Assembly: GCF_002531935.1 (NCBI RefSeq)
Contig: NZ_NWSV01000010.1
Location: 62,001-126,000, forward strand
DNA from: Rhizobium chutanense
GTDB taxonomy: Bacteria > Pseudomonadota > Alphaproteobacteria > Rhizobiales > Rhizobiaceae
Length of the DNA: 64,000 bases
Direction of reading: 5' to 3'
The translations under genes and the position numbers were made by a program. Below the pieces are notes generated by a model. The model was given only the letters and a program-made list of their open reading frames with translations. It was not told the origin of the DNA and made no database searches. How positions within the stretch are numbered: the stretch's first letter is position 1; every line of letters begins with the position of its first letter. Below, piece after piece: positions 24,239 to 32,900 of this stretch.

Positions 24239-25315
24239 TTATCCCTGCAGCGAGGCCCCGAGCAGCAGGGCACCCATCAGGATGACGAGCAAAGCGCCGA
24301 GGATTTCGATGGCGTTGCCGATCCAGACCGAGGCGGTCGAGCCGCGCCCGGAGAGGCGGACGGCCGCACCCTTGGCGGTGACCGCAAGAGTGGCCAGCAG
24401 AGAAACGGTAATCGCCGTGCCGAGCGACATGGCGGCGACCGAAAGCACGCCGCCGAGATAGAGCCCGTTCAGCAGCGAGAAGGTCATGACCAGAAGCGCG
24501 CCGGAGCAGGGGCGCAGGCCGACAGCAACGATCGCCGACCAGGCCTCGCGGGCGCTGAATCTGTCGCCGGAAAGCATGGCCGGATCCGGCACATGGGCAT
24601 TGCCGCAGGTTTCGCAGGCCATGCCGGGAACGAAGGTATGGCCGGCGTCGACAGCCTGTGCCTTGCCGTTGAAGGCATAGGTCTGGCGTTCGGCGGCATT
24701 GTCCTTCCACTCAAGCATCATGCTGACCGGACCGGCAGATGTGGCCATCATCCGGCGGCGCGGCATGTTGCCCACCAACGAGCGCAGTTTGCGAAACAGC
24801 AGCCAGCCGCCGAAGAGCATGACCATGACGAAGCTTGCGATCTCCATCGCATGGGTCGCAGCCGTCAGCGTGATGCCGGTGCCGCGCAGCACCAGCCAGG
24901 CGCCGCCGACCAGCACCACCGCCACCACGCCCTGGACGAAGGCCGAGATGAAGGAAATCACCACACCGCGCTTCAGCTCGATCTCGTTGGCGATCATATA
25001 GGAGGAGATGACCGCCTTGCCGTGGCCGGGGCCTGCGGCATGGAAGACGCCGTAGGCGAAGGAGAGGCCGATCAGCGATGCCAGCTGCCACGGGTCCTGG
25101 CGCATCGCCTTCAAGGCGCCTGTCAGCGCCCGGTAGAAAGCCTGCTGCTCATAGTTCACATAGAGCAAGAGCGGTGCGAGCGGCCCGCCGGTCGGCTGGA
25201 AGCTCGGTTCCGCCGTGCCGATACCGAGTGGCGATTGCGCATGGGCAAGGCTTGCGGCCGCCAGAAGCGCCAAGACCGAAGCGGCAAGGATGAACGGCAG
25301 GCGTTTCGTCAGCAT
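24239..25315 (-). CDS. NicO-family nickel/cobalt (metal) transporter
   Basis: This 358-residue membrane protein has an N-terminal signal-like segment ending in AHAQ. The NicO signature AYGVFHAAGPGHGKAVISSYM is present, with about six to seven membrane helices. A variable cytoplasmic loop contains a CETCGNAH pair of cysteines, and the second conserved half is VGLRPCSGALLVMTFSLLNGLYLGGV. RcnA/NicO proteins export or import Ni2+/Co2+. The metal specificity here is unknown. It overlaps the upstream DUF1007 gene by 7 bp, the usual partner in this family. Confidence 0.88.
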   Translation of the reverse strand: MLTKRLPFILAASVLALLAAASLAHAQSPLGIGTAEPSFQPTGGPLAPLLLYVNYEQQAFYRALTGALKAMRQDPWQLASLIGLSFAYGVFHAAGPGHGKAVISSYMIANEIELKRGVVISFISAFVQGVVAVVLVGGAWLVLRGTGITLTAATHAMEIASFVMVMLFGGWLLFRKLRSLVGNMPRRRMMATSAGPVSMMLEWKDNAAERQTYAFNGKAQAVDAGHTFVPGMACETCGNAHVPDPAMLSGDRFSAREAWSAIVAVGLRPCSGALLVMTFSLLNGLYLGGVLSVAAMSLGTAITVSLLATLAVTAKGAAVRLSGRGSTASVWIGNAIEILGALLVILMGALLLGASLQG

Positions 25316-25950
25316 GTGACCTCCAGCCGGGTGGCGAAGAGTTTCGACATGTTGGTGCCGGTGGGATCATTGAAGAAGGCGTCCGTCAGCGACTGCTTGT
25401 TCTGCGAGATCACTTCGTCCGCATCCGGCCGCACCACCTGATGTTTGCAGGCCTTGAAGCCGTCGCCGACCGTCGCCAATTCGTTGTCAGTCGGGAAATC
25501 GATCGACGTATAGAGCGACGGGTCGTAGACGCCGAAAGTGAGCCTGCCTTTCAGCGGCATCTTCTCCGCCGGCTTGACCGCGAAAAACATCAGCAGCTGG
25601 CCGTCCTTGTAGTCGACGTGGATGATGTCAGGCTTCTGGACGGTGATGTTCTTCCCGTTGATCGTCAAGTTCATGTAATAATCGTATTCGGCAAGCGACT
25701 GCTTCACGGTTTTCCCGACTTCCGCGAGCTCGTTCGGCTCCAGCTTCAGATCGGTGTTCTTGTCGAAATCCATGACGACCGAGGAGGAGAAGACCTCGTC
25801 GAAGCGCCAGACATTGCGCAATTCCTCGACGTTGCCGTCCTTGTCGGCCACGACCTCGAGACGCGCCTCCACGAAGATGTGCGGATGGGCAAAGGCGGCG
25901 GCCGGCGCCAGCGAAAGAAGCGCGGCCATCAGTATCGTCGAATATCTCAT
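25309..25950 (-). CDS. DUF1007 periplasmic protein, partner of the NicO transporter
   Basis: This 213-residue protein has a Sec signal peptide (MRYSTILMAALLSLAPAAAFA) followed at once by HPHIFVEARLEVVAD, the DUF1007 hallmark. The mature N-terminal HPH is a plausible metal ligand. VWRFDEVFSSSVVMDFD and YDYYMNLTINGK are further family patterns. It is the first gene of a two-gene operon with the NicO transporter (7-bp overlap) and probably acts as a periplasmic metal-handling component. No clear metal-regulator box was found upstream. Confidence 0.88.
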   Translation of the reverse strand: MRYSTILMAALLSLAPAAAFAHPHIFVEARLEVVADKDGNVEELRNVWRFDEVFSSSVVMDFDKNTDLKLEPNELAEVGKTVKQSLAEYDYYMNLTINGKNITVQKPDIIHVDYKDGQLLMFFAVKPAEKMPLKGRLTFGVYDPSLYTSIDFPTDNELATVGDGFKACKHQVVRPDADEVISQNKQSLTDAFFNDPTGTNMSKLFATRLEVTC

Positions 25951-26069
25951 TTATCCCGCTGCCCTGTTCGGTGACCCTGACTTCTTGCCAGAAATTGGGA
26001 CGGAATTGGGACCGGGTTTCGTCGCGGCCGGCGTGAGGCGGGATGTCGCATCTCTGCACAAGGGGACTA

Positions 26070-26963
26070 TCAGGGATGTTTCTTGAACCAGTTGTGCAGG
26101 TAGTCGACGAAGATCCTTACTTTGGCCGGCAGATAGCGCCGATGCGGATAGACGGCATAAATGCCGCGGTCGGTCGGGAGGTAGTCGTTGAACAGCGTCA
26201 CCAGTGCACCGCTTTCGATCGGCTTGCGGGCAATGAAATCCGGGATCAGGGCGATGCCGATGCCTGCGAGCGCTGCGCGCAATGTCGCATGCGGGCTATT
26301 CACCTCCATCGGTCCACTGACGGCGACAGCGAACGAGGTGTTGTCGGGATTGTGAAAGCGGATGCTCGCCTGCGTGCGTGCATTGGTATCGACGACGAAG
26401 GGGACATTGGAAATGTCGCTGGGGTGCTCAAGATCGGGATGGCGTTCGAGAAATTCCGGAGTGGCGCAGAGATGAACGCGGAAATCCGAGATCTTGCGGG
26501 CGATCATGCCGGAATCCTCGAGCTTGGTGACGCGGATCGCCACGTCGAAGCCTTCCTCGATCAGATCGACGAAGCGGTCGTCGGCGGCGATTTCCAGGGA
26601 AAGGTCCGGGTTCTCCCGGGCGAAATCGATCAGCGACTGGCCGACATCCGCATCGACGAAGGTGCGGGGCACGGAAATGCGCAGCCGTCCCTTCAACTGC
26701 GCGTTGTTCTCGCGTACGAGGTCGGCAAGGTTGTCGATTTCTTTGAGAATATCGGAGGCGCTGCGGTAATAGGTATGGCCGGCCTCGGTCATCGAGAACT
26801 GCCGGGTGGTGCGGTTGAGCAGCAGGGCGCCGAGCTCATCCTCCAACTCGCGCACATATTTGGAGAGCAGCGCCTTCGACCGGCCGGTGCGCCGGGCCGC
26901 GGCAGAAAAGCCCTCGGCCTCGACGACATCGATGAAGGCACGTATGCGTGTCAAAGTGTCCAT
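26070..26963 (-). CDS. LysR-family transcriptional regulator
   Basis: This 297-residue LTTR has an N-terminal winged HTH (RIRAFIDVVEAEGFSAAARRTGRSKALLSKYVRELEDELGALLLNRTTRQFSMTEAG). The effector domain belongs to the common one-gene-cluster subgroup (LKGRLRISVPRTFVDADVGQ...DLIEEGFDVAIRVTKLEDSGMIARK). The start at ATG 26963 (MDTLTRIRAF) fits the family; the open frame is 18 codons longer. The next gene on its upstream side is ornithine decarboxylase on the opposite strand, 531 bp away. Its target and effector are unknown. Confidence 0.93.
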   Translation of the reverse strand: MDTLTRIRAFIDVVEAEGFSAAARRTGRSKALLSKYVRELEDELGALLLNRTTRQFSMTEAGHTYYRSASDILKEIDNLADLVRENNAQLKGRLRISVPRTFVDADVGQSLIDFARENPDLSLEIAADDRFVDLIEEGFDVAIRVTKLEDSGMIARKISDFRVHLCATPEFLERHPDLEHPSDISNVPFVVDTNARTQASIRFHNPDNTSFAVAVSGPMEVNSPHATLRAALAGIGIALIPDFIARKPIESGALVTLFNDYLPTDRGIYAVYPHRRYLPAKVRIFVDYLHNWFKKHP

Positions 26964-27099
26964 GACTTTTCCCGAAGCTGTTTGTGAATATTGAACAAAT
27001 CGGCCTGTTTTGTTCAATTATTTTTTTAGTCTCGCGATCAAAAAAATGCTTGATTGTGAAGGCGAATATTCTTATCTCCCTGTCAGCCCAAAGTCGCAC

Positions 27100-27490
27100 G
27101 TGCCCATGGGTGTCCGCCGAACCCTCGAATTGGTGAGGAAATCGGTAAGGTACCTGGAATTAACCCCTCCAGTCGCTATTCCGGCCAACCGGAAAATGCG
27201 AGGACGCCTGAAGCAACGACGGTGCGGGCCTTTTTGTTCTCTCCCTGCTTTCCATCAGCGGGGGTTACTGAAGAGGCACACCATCATTGCCGGAAGTGCG
27301 GTTGGGATTCTCCCTCCAATCCATGGCAGACAAAGCCGAACTTAACACCGCGTCCGCGGCGTTGGTTCACTAACCGCGCATCGAGCGCTTGCTATGGTTC
27401 CGGGGTCTCCACCGGCTGGTTCCAATGCGAGTTCTCGTATGCCCTTTGTCCTCCGGTTCATGCCGGAGCTCTGGAACTGGAAGAGGGAAC
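27100..27490 (+). ncRNA. Long structured 5' leader of ornithine decarboxylase, candidate speF element
   Basis: The 531-bp gap between the LysR gene and the decarboxylase carries several helices. TTCCGG-CCAA-CCGGAA lies near 27178-27193. A weak GC helix before CTTTTTG near 27235 could act as an attenuator. A perfect CTCCGG-TTCATG-CCGGAG hairpin lies at 27451-27468, 26 bp before the start codon. Alphaproteobacterial ornithine decarboxylase genes are known to carry the speF leader RNA. I assign the class from gene context and structure, not from a covariance match, and the exact ends are uncertain. Confidence 0.5.
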
Positions 27491-27494
27491 TGAT

Positions 27495-28628
27495 ATGACC
27501 ACCCAGCGCATCCGCGACTTTCTCGCAACCCGACGTCCCGACGGTCCCTGCCTCGTGGTTGACCTCGATGTCGTTCGCGACAATTTCCACGCCTTCCGTC
27601 ACGCCATGCCGGACAGCGCCATCTACTACGCCGTCAAGGCCAATCCGGCCCCCGAAGTGCTGAAGCTGCTTGCAGGCCTCGGCTCCAATTTCGATTGCGC
27701 ATCCGTTGCCGAAATCGAAATGGCGCTCGAAGCCGGCGCGACCGCCGCCCGCATCTCTTTTGGCAACACGATCAAGAAGGAACGTGACGTCGCCCGCGCG
27801 CATGCGCTCGGCGTCAGCCTCTTTGCGGTCGACAGCCACGAGGAAGTCGAAAAGATCTCGCGTGCCGCTCCCGGCGCCCGTGTCTTCTGCCGCGTGTTGA
27901 CCGATGGCGAAGGCGCCGAATGGCCGCTGTCGCGCAAGTTCGGCTGCGTCCCGCAGATGGCCGTCGACGTTCTCGTCTACGCCCATCAGCTCGGCCTGCA
28001 GTCCTACGGCGTCTCGTTCCATGTCGGTTCGCAGATGACCAAGGTCGATGCCTGGGATTCGGCGCTCGCCGATGCCAAGCGCGTCTTCGTCTCGCTTGCC
28101 AAGCAGGGCATCCACCTGCAGATGGTCAATATGGGCGGCGGCTTCCCGACCAAGTACCTGCGCGACGTTCCGTCGGCAGAAGCTTACGGTAAGTCGATCT
28201 ACCAGGCGCTGCGCACGCATTTCGGCAACCAGATCCCGCAGACGATCATCGAGCCGGGCCGCGGCATGGTCGGCAATGCCGGCGTCATCAAGGCTGAGGT
28301 GGTTCTGATTTCGAAGAAGTCGGACAATGACGATGCCCGCTGGGTCTTCCTCGACATCGGCAAGTTCGGCGGTCTCGCCGAGACGATGGATGAAGCCATC
28401 CGCTATCCGATCCGCACGGAGCACGACGGCGACGAGATGGAGCCCTGCGTCATCGCCGGCCCGACCTGCGATTCGGCCGACGTGCTCTACGAGAAGAACC
28501 TCTATCCGCTGCCGATCTCTCTTTCGATCGGCGACGAGGTCCTGATCGAAGGCACCGGAGCCTATACGACGACCTATTCGGCGGTTGCTTTCAACGGCTT
28601 CGAGCCGCTGAAGGCCTACGTCATCTAA
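27495..28628 (+). CDS. Ornithine (lysine) decarboxylase, fold III PLP enzyme
   Basis: This 377-residue alanine-racemase-fold decarboxylase converts ornithine to putrescine. The PLP lysine is in YYAVKANPAPEVLKLL (about residue 45). Conserved blocks are SNFDCASVAEIEMAL, GVSFHVGSQM, MVNMGGGFPTKY, IEPGRGMVGNAG (phosphate site), and the active-site Cys/Asp motif GPTCDSADVLYE. The start is ATG 27495 (MTTQRIRDFLATRRP) after GAAGAGGGAAC. The frame is open back to 27222, but that stretch is leader RNA. Regulation probably runs through the structured leader upstream. Confidence 0.93.
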   Translation: MTTQRIRDFLATRRPDGPCLVVDLDVVRDNFHAFRHAMPDSAIYYAVKANPAPEVLKLLAGLGSNFDCASVAEIEMALEAGATAARISFGNTIKKERDVARAHALGVSLFAVDSHEEVEKISRAAPGARVFCRVLTDGEGAEWPLSRKFGCVPQMAVDVLVYAHQLGLQSYGVSFHVGSQMTKVDAWDSALADAKRVFVSLAKQGIHLQMVNMGGGFPTKYLRDVPSAEAYGKSIYQALRTHFGNQIPQTIIEPGRGMVGNAGVIKAEVVLISKKSDNDDARWVFLDIGKFGGLAETMDEAIRYPIRTEHDGDEMEPCVIAGPTCDSADVLYEKNLYPLPISLSIGDEVLIEGTGAYTTTYSAVAFNGFEPLKAYVI

Positions 28629-28721
28629 GGTCGTTTCCGCCGGCCCCGTAACCAGCCGGGGCGGCAACTTCACAATTTCCTTCATCGCCGCTGATAACGG
28701 TATTGGGTACGGGAGGCCAAG

Positions 28722-29312
28722 ATGGCCGCTGTTCTTGATTCTGTCCGCGCATTCTTTGCGCCCACCACCTTCACCATCGACGCCGAAAATCCTTCGGATG
28801 TCGTTGCCCGCGAAAACCTGCTCGACCGCGTCATGGGTCCGGATCGCCGCAAGAAGTCGTCGGAGAAGATCCGCCGCAACCGCGTTCCGGCCGAGGGCCT
28901 TGCGCTGGTCGCACGCGATCGCGACGGCCATATCATCGGCTCGGTGCGCCTCTGGAACATCGAGGCCGGCGTCAACGACGAAGGCACGCCGATCAATGCC
29001 CTGCTGCTCGGGCCGCTCGCCGTTGCGCCGCATTGCGGCGGCAAAGGCATCGGTTCGGCGCTGATGCGCGCGGCGATTCTCGAAGCGAAGAAGCGCGGAC
29101 ATGGCGCCGTCCTGCTGGTCGGCGATGCCGCCTATTACGAGCGTTTCGGCTTTTTTGCCGAGAAGGCTCGCCATCTTGTCATGCCTGGCCCGTTCGAACG
29201 CTCGCGCTTTCTCGCGCTCGAGCTCACGGAAGGCTGGCTTGACGGCGCGGCCGGCATGATCGTCCCTTCGGGACGCATGCTGGCCAGCGCGCCGGTTCGC
29301 CGCGCCGCCTGA
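28722..29312 (+). CDS. GNAT-family N-acetyltransferase, YhbS-like
   Basis: This 196-residue GNAT protein has a compact acetyl-CoA core: GLALVARDRDGHIIGSVRLWNI, then LLLGPLAVAPHCGGKGIGSALMRAAI (motif A with the Q/RxxGxG/A-like loop), then LVGDAAYYERFGF. Related proteins are annotated as YhbS-type acetyltransferases of unknown substrate. GGGAGG upstream supports ATG 28722. It follows the decarboxylase by 93 bp on the same strand, so co-transcription, perhaps with a polyamine-related substrate, is possible but unproven. Confidence 0.88.
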   Translation: MAAVLDSVRAFFAPTTFTIDAENPSDVVARENLLDRVMGPDRRKKSSEKIRRNRVPAEGLALVARDRDGHIIGSVRLWNIEAGVNDEGTPINALLLGPLAVAPHCGGKGIGSALMRAAILEAKKRGHGAVLLVGDAAYYERFGFFAEKARHLVMPGPFERSRFLALELTEGWLDGAAGMIVPSGRMLASAPVRRAA

Positions 29313-29375
29313 AGGCAACGCTGGTCACCCGGAAGCGCGCAGCGGTCGGGGATAACGACAGGTATGAAACAAAGA

Positions 29376-29421
29376 GCTGAAGCGCCTCGCGTGAATCACA
29401 TTCGATGCGACGCGCTTCAGC
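29376..29421. repeat. Inverted repeat downstream of the GNAT gene
   Basis: GCTGAAGCGC (29376-29385) and GCGCTTCAGC (29412-29421) are perfectly complementary around a 26-nt loop. The layout resembles the first hairpin of the element at 42781-42882. It may be a degenerate copy of a rhizobial intergenic repeat, or serve as the transcript end for the GNAT gene. Confidence 0.5.
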
Positions 29422-29653
29422 CGACTGCTGAAAATGGTTTTGCGTCGTGGCGCAGTCCGGCGGTGGATTTGATTTTTAGCCGGATTGCCGGCGGATCTGC
29501 GCCGATCACGGCGATTTGGCCGGTCATCAGGGTTTTGGGTTCCTCAACACACATTCCGACGATCGATCCTGTCAATTTGAAAAGGCGGATGATGTTGTAA
29601 GCGGTAAGGTCGAAGGTGAAGGCCATCTTCACCTTCCGCCCTTCGACGAAGTC
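29417..29653 (-). pseudogene. Transposase C-terminal remnant
   Basis: The minus-strand frame reads EGRKVKMAFTFDLTAYNIIRL, which resembles the C-terminal end of DDE transposases (the pattern KV..FTF..AYN.IRL). It is preceded by an in-frame TAA at 29654-29656 and lacks any catalytic domain, so only a scrap remains. The last 40 or so residues do not look transposase-like. It lies between the GNAT gene and the giant repeat-protein gene. Confidence 0.6.
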
Positions 29654-29978
29654 TTAAGCCTCGCAGCCCTTGTCGGCCTGCATCCAAATTCCCTTCCCAT
29701 CTCTCATTGAATCATTCGTGTGGACATTGCGTCCACGTCCGCTCAATCCGCACCGGCGAGAAGGCCGATCGATTGCCCGTACTGCCGCTCTGCAGTTGCA
29801 GCGGTTGGTTCGGGACCAGGACTCCAGCGTGAAAAATCACAGTTTCACGCAAGCCAGCCAGTCTAGGCTGGCTGAGAATTTTGGAGACATTCATTTCCTG
29901 CGATTCGGTAAAGCGCGCTTTGCCAGGCTGCGACATTCCGATCCTGTTCATATTTGACTGCTGAAAGAGTCCTGCCCT
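29654..29978 (+). other. Upstream region of the giant repeat-protein gene
   Basis: No gene is supported here. Two perfect hairpins are visible: GTGGAC-ATTGC-GTCCAC (29720-29736) and GCCAGCC-AGTCTA-GGCTGGC (29853-29872), the latter about 107 bp before the start codon. No strong Shine-Dalgarno precedes ATG 29979; GAAAGAG at 29963-29969 is the only purine-rich stretch. The promoter is not obvious. Confidence 0.5.
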
Positions 29979-32900
29979 ATGACCTCGATAGTTTCTTCCT
30001 ACAGTCTCACTCAGATAAGGTCGCTTTCGACGGCGGCTGTCGCTGCCTGGACGACGGAAGACGTGGCAACTCTTTCCACGAAGCAGATCAGTGTCCTCTC
30101 GTCGGCTCAAATCGCCGCCTTGGATACCGAAGACGTAGAGGTCCTCAGCTCTCAGCAGTTAAGCGCAATTTCGCAAAGTGCCGTATCCGGCCTCACTCTC
30201 GATCAGTTGGCCGTCCTGACGACCTCCGCCATCGAAAGTTTAACCTCGCTGCAGATCGCTGCAATCACGACCAAGCAGATCAGCGCGCTGACGACGGAGC
30301 AAGCGGAGGCTCTGACCTCATCACAGGTCGGTGCTCTCAGTTCGTTGCAGATTGCAGCCTTGAGCTCCGCGGATGTGGCGACGTTTTCGACCGCCGATAT
30401 GGCGGCGATTGTCAGCAAAGCGATAACAGGCTTGTCGACAGCCGCGGTTGCGGCTCTTTCGACCGGTCAGGTCGCGGGCCTCAGCACAGGCGCCGTCTCC
30501 AATCTGACGACCAGTCAGATTGCGGCCATGACAACGGCACAAATCGGCGCCCTTACGACGGCGCAGATCGCGGCACTCAAAGCCACCCAAATCGCTGGTT
30601 TGGGCACGAGCGGGATCACGGCGCTTTCAACCGGGCAGATTGCCGCCTTGGGCACGAGCGCCACCGCCGGCCTAACGACGGCGCAAGTCGCTTCCTTGAG
30701 CACTGCGCAGGCTGAGGCACTCAGCTCCAGCCAAGTGAAAGCATTGACTTCGGCTCAGCTTTCCATTCTGGGCGCGGACGACCTTGCTACATTTTCCACC
30801 GAGGATATGGCGGCGATCACCGTTTCTGCCGTTGCAGGCCTGTCGACGGCAGTTCTTTCCTCTCTTTCGACGGACCAGGTTGCGGCCCTCAGCGCGGCGG
30901 CAGTCACCGGCCTGACGACCGCGCAGATAGGGGCGTTGAGCACAACACAGACCGGCGCCCTGACGACGGCGCAAATCGAGGCCCTCAAGGCGACGCAGAT
31001 TGCGGCCATGGGCACGAACAACATCGCCTTGCTGGCGACCGCGCAGATCGCGGCCGTCAGCAAGGCTGCGGTCACCGGCTTGACGACAGGCCAGATCGCC
31101 GTCTTGAGCACAACGCAGACCTCTGCTTTGACGACAAGCCAGATCGCCGCACTGAAGGCGACGCAAACAGCGGCCTTGAGCACGGGCGACATCGGGGCAC
31201 TTTCAACCGCGCAAATCGCGGCCCTCAGCCTTGGCGGCCTCTCAGGTCTTGCCACGGGGCAGATCGGCACATTGACGACGACGCAGCTTGCCGCGCTGAC
31301 GACAGCACAGGTCGCCGCTTTGAGCTCGACGCAGATTTCCGCGTTGGGAACGGACAAGATCGCCAGCCTCTCGACCGACGATATTGCGGCGATCGGCAGC
31401 GTGGCGATATCGGGCCTGAGCACGGCTGCGATCGCTGCTCTCTCGACGGCTCAGGTCGCTGCTTTGAGCGTGCGTGGAATTGCGGGTCTCAGCACTGATC
31501 AGGTTGCCGTCTTGAACACGGCGAAGACGGCCGCTTTGACGACGGCGCAGATCGCCGTGCTGAGCTCCCAACAGGTTGCGGCGCTCAGCACGGATGCCGT
31601 CGCGACGCTTTCGACCGCGCAGATGGCCGCCCTCAGCACGAAGGGCGTCAAAGGGCTGACGACCGGCCAGATCGTCGCGCTGAGCACGCAGCAGGCCGAA
31701 GCTCTCACCGGCGCGCAGGTTGCTGTGCTGAGTTCGACCCAGCTTTCCGTACTGTCCACGGATGACATCGCCACGTTCTCTACCGCCGAAATGGCAGCGA
31801 TCGTCAGCAGTGCCATACCAGGATTGACGACCGGCGTCATCGCGTCTCTTTCAAGTGATCAAGTCGCCGCCCTGAACGCGAGCGCCGCTGCCAGCCTGAC
31901 GACGAGCCAGGTTGCAGCACTTTCAACCGTGCAGGTTGCCGTTCTCAGTTCAGGCGCCGTTGCCAGCCTGACGACAAATCAGATCGCTAACCTGAGCACG
32001 GCACAGATTGCAGCCTTGACGGCCACCCAGGTCAGCGCTTTGAAAGCCGTGCAGATCGCGGCCATGAGTACGGATGAGGTTTCGGCCCTTTCAAGCGCGC
32101 AGATCGCTGCACTCACCACAAGCGCGGTTGCAAGCCTGACCACCGGTCAAATCGCGGCCGCAAGCACGGCACAGATCGCGGCGCTATCGTCGACCCAGAT
32201 CAAAGCGCTGGGTTCGACGCAACTCGCTGTCCTGAGTTCAGAGGACCTGGCGACCTTTACGGCCGACGAAATGGCGGCGATTTCCACTAAAGCGATCAAC
32301 GGCTTGACGACCGGCGTCATTGCATCGCTTTCCACTGCTCAGGTTGCCGCACTGGCGACGAGTGCGGTTACCAGCCTGACGACCGATCAGATTTCAACTC
32401 TGAGCACCGCTCAGCTGGCAAATTTGACGACCGGCCAGATCGCGGCCTTGAGCTCAACTCAAATGTCAGCCCTGACGGCGAACGATATTTCGGCTTTCTC
32501 AACTGCCGATATGGCGGCAGTTACCAGCACTGCCATAAGAGGTTTGAGCACAGACGTCATCGCGTCTCTTTCGACCAGCCAGCTTGCTGCCCTGAATACG
32601 AGTGTCATTGCTGCCCTGACCACCAGTCAGATCGCCACCTTGAGAGCCGATCAGGTCGCGGCCTTGAACACCACGCAAATTGCGCTTCTGACATCGAACC
32701 AGGTCGCAGTTCTCGATACAGGCGTGATCGCATCCTTCTCCGCAGAACAGATCGCCGCGCTCAGCACGGCCGGCGTCGGGGGGCTGACCGCCGATCAGAT
32801 TTCGGCACTCAGCACCGTTCAGACCCAGGCATTGACGGCTACCCAGATTGGCAAGTTGAGTTCTACCCAGCTCTCCGCGCTTGGAACCGACGATATCGCA

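Noticed and set aside
27222..27494. N-terminal extension of ornithine decarboxylase
   Set aside because: The extension lacks similarity to the enzyme family, which begins at MTTQRIRDFL with a good ribosome binding site. The stretch is better read as leader RNA.
27342..29318. Long antisense open frame opposite ornithine decarboxylase and the GNAT gene
   Set aside because: Composition is Arg/Asp/His/Gly-rich without any fold motif, and the opposite strand encodes two clear enzymes. It is a by-product of GC-rich codon bias.
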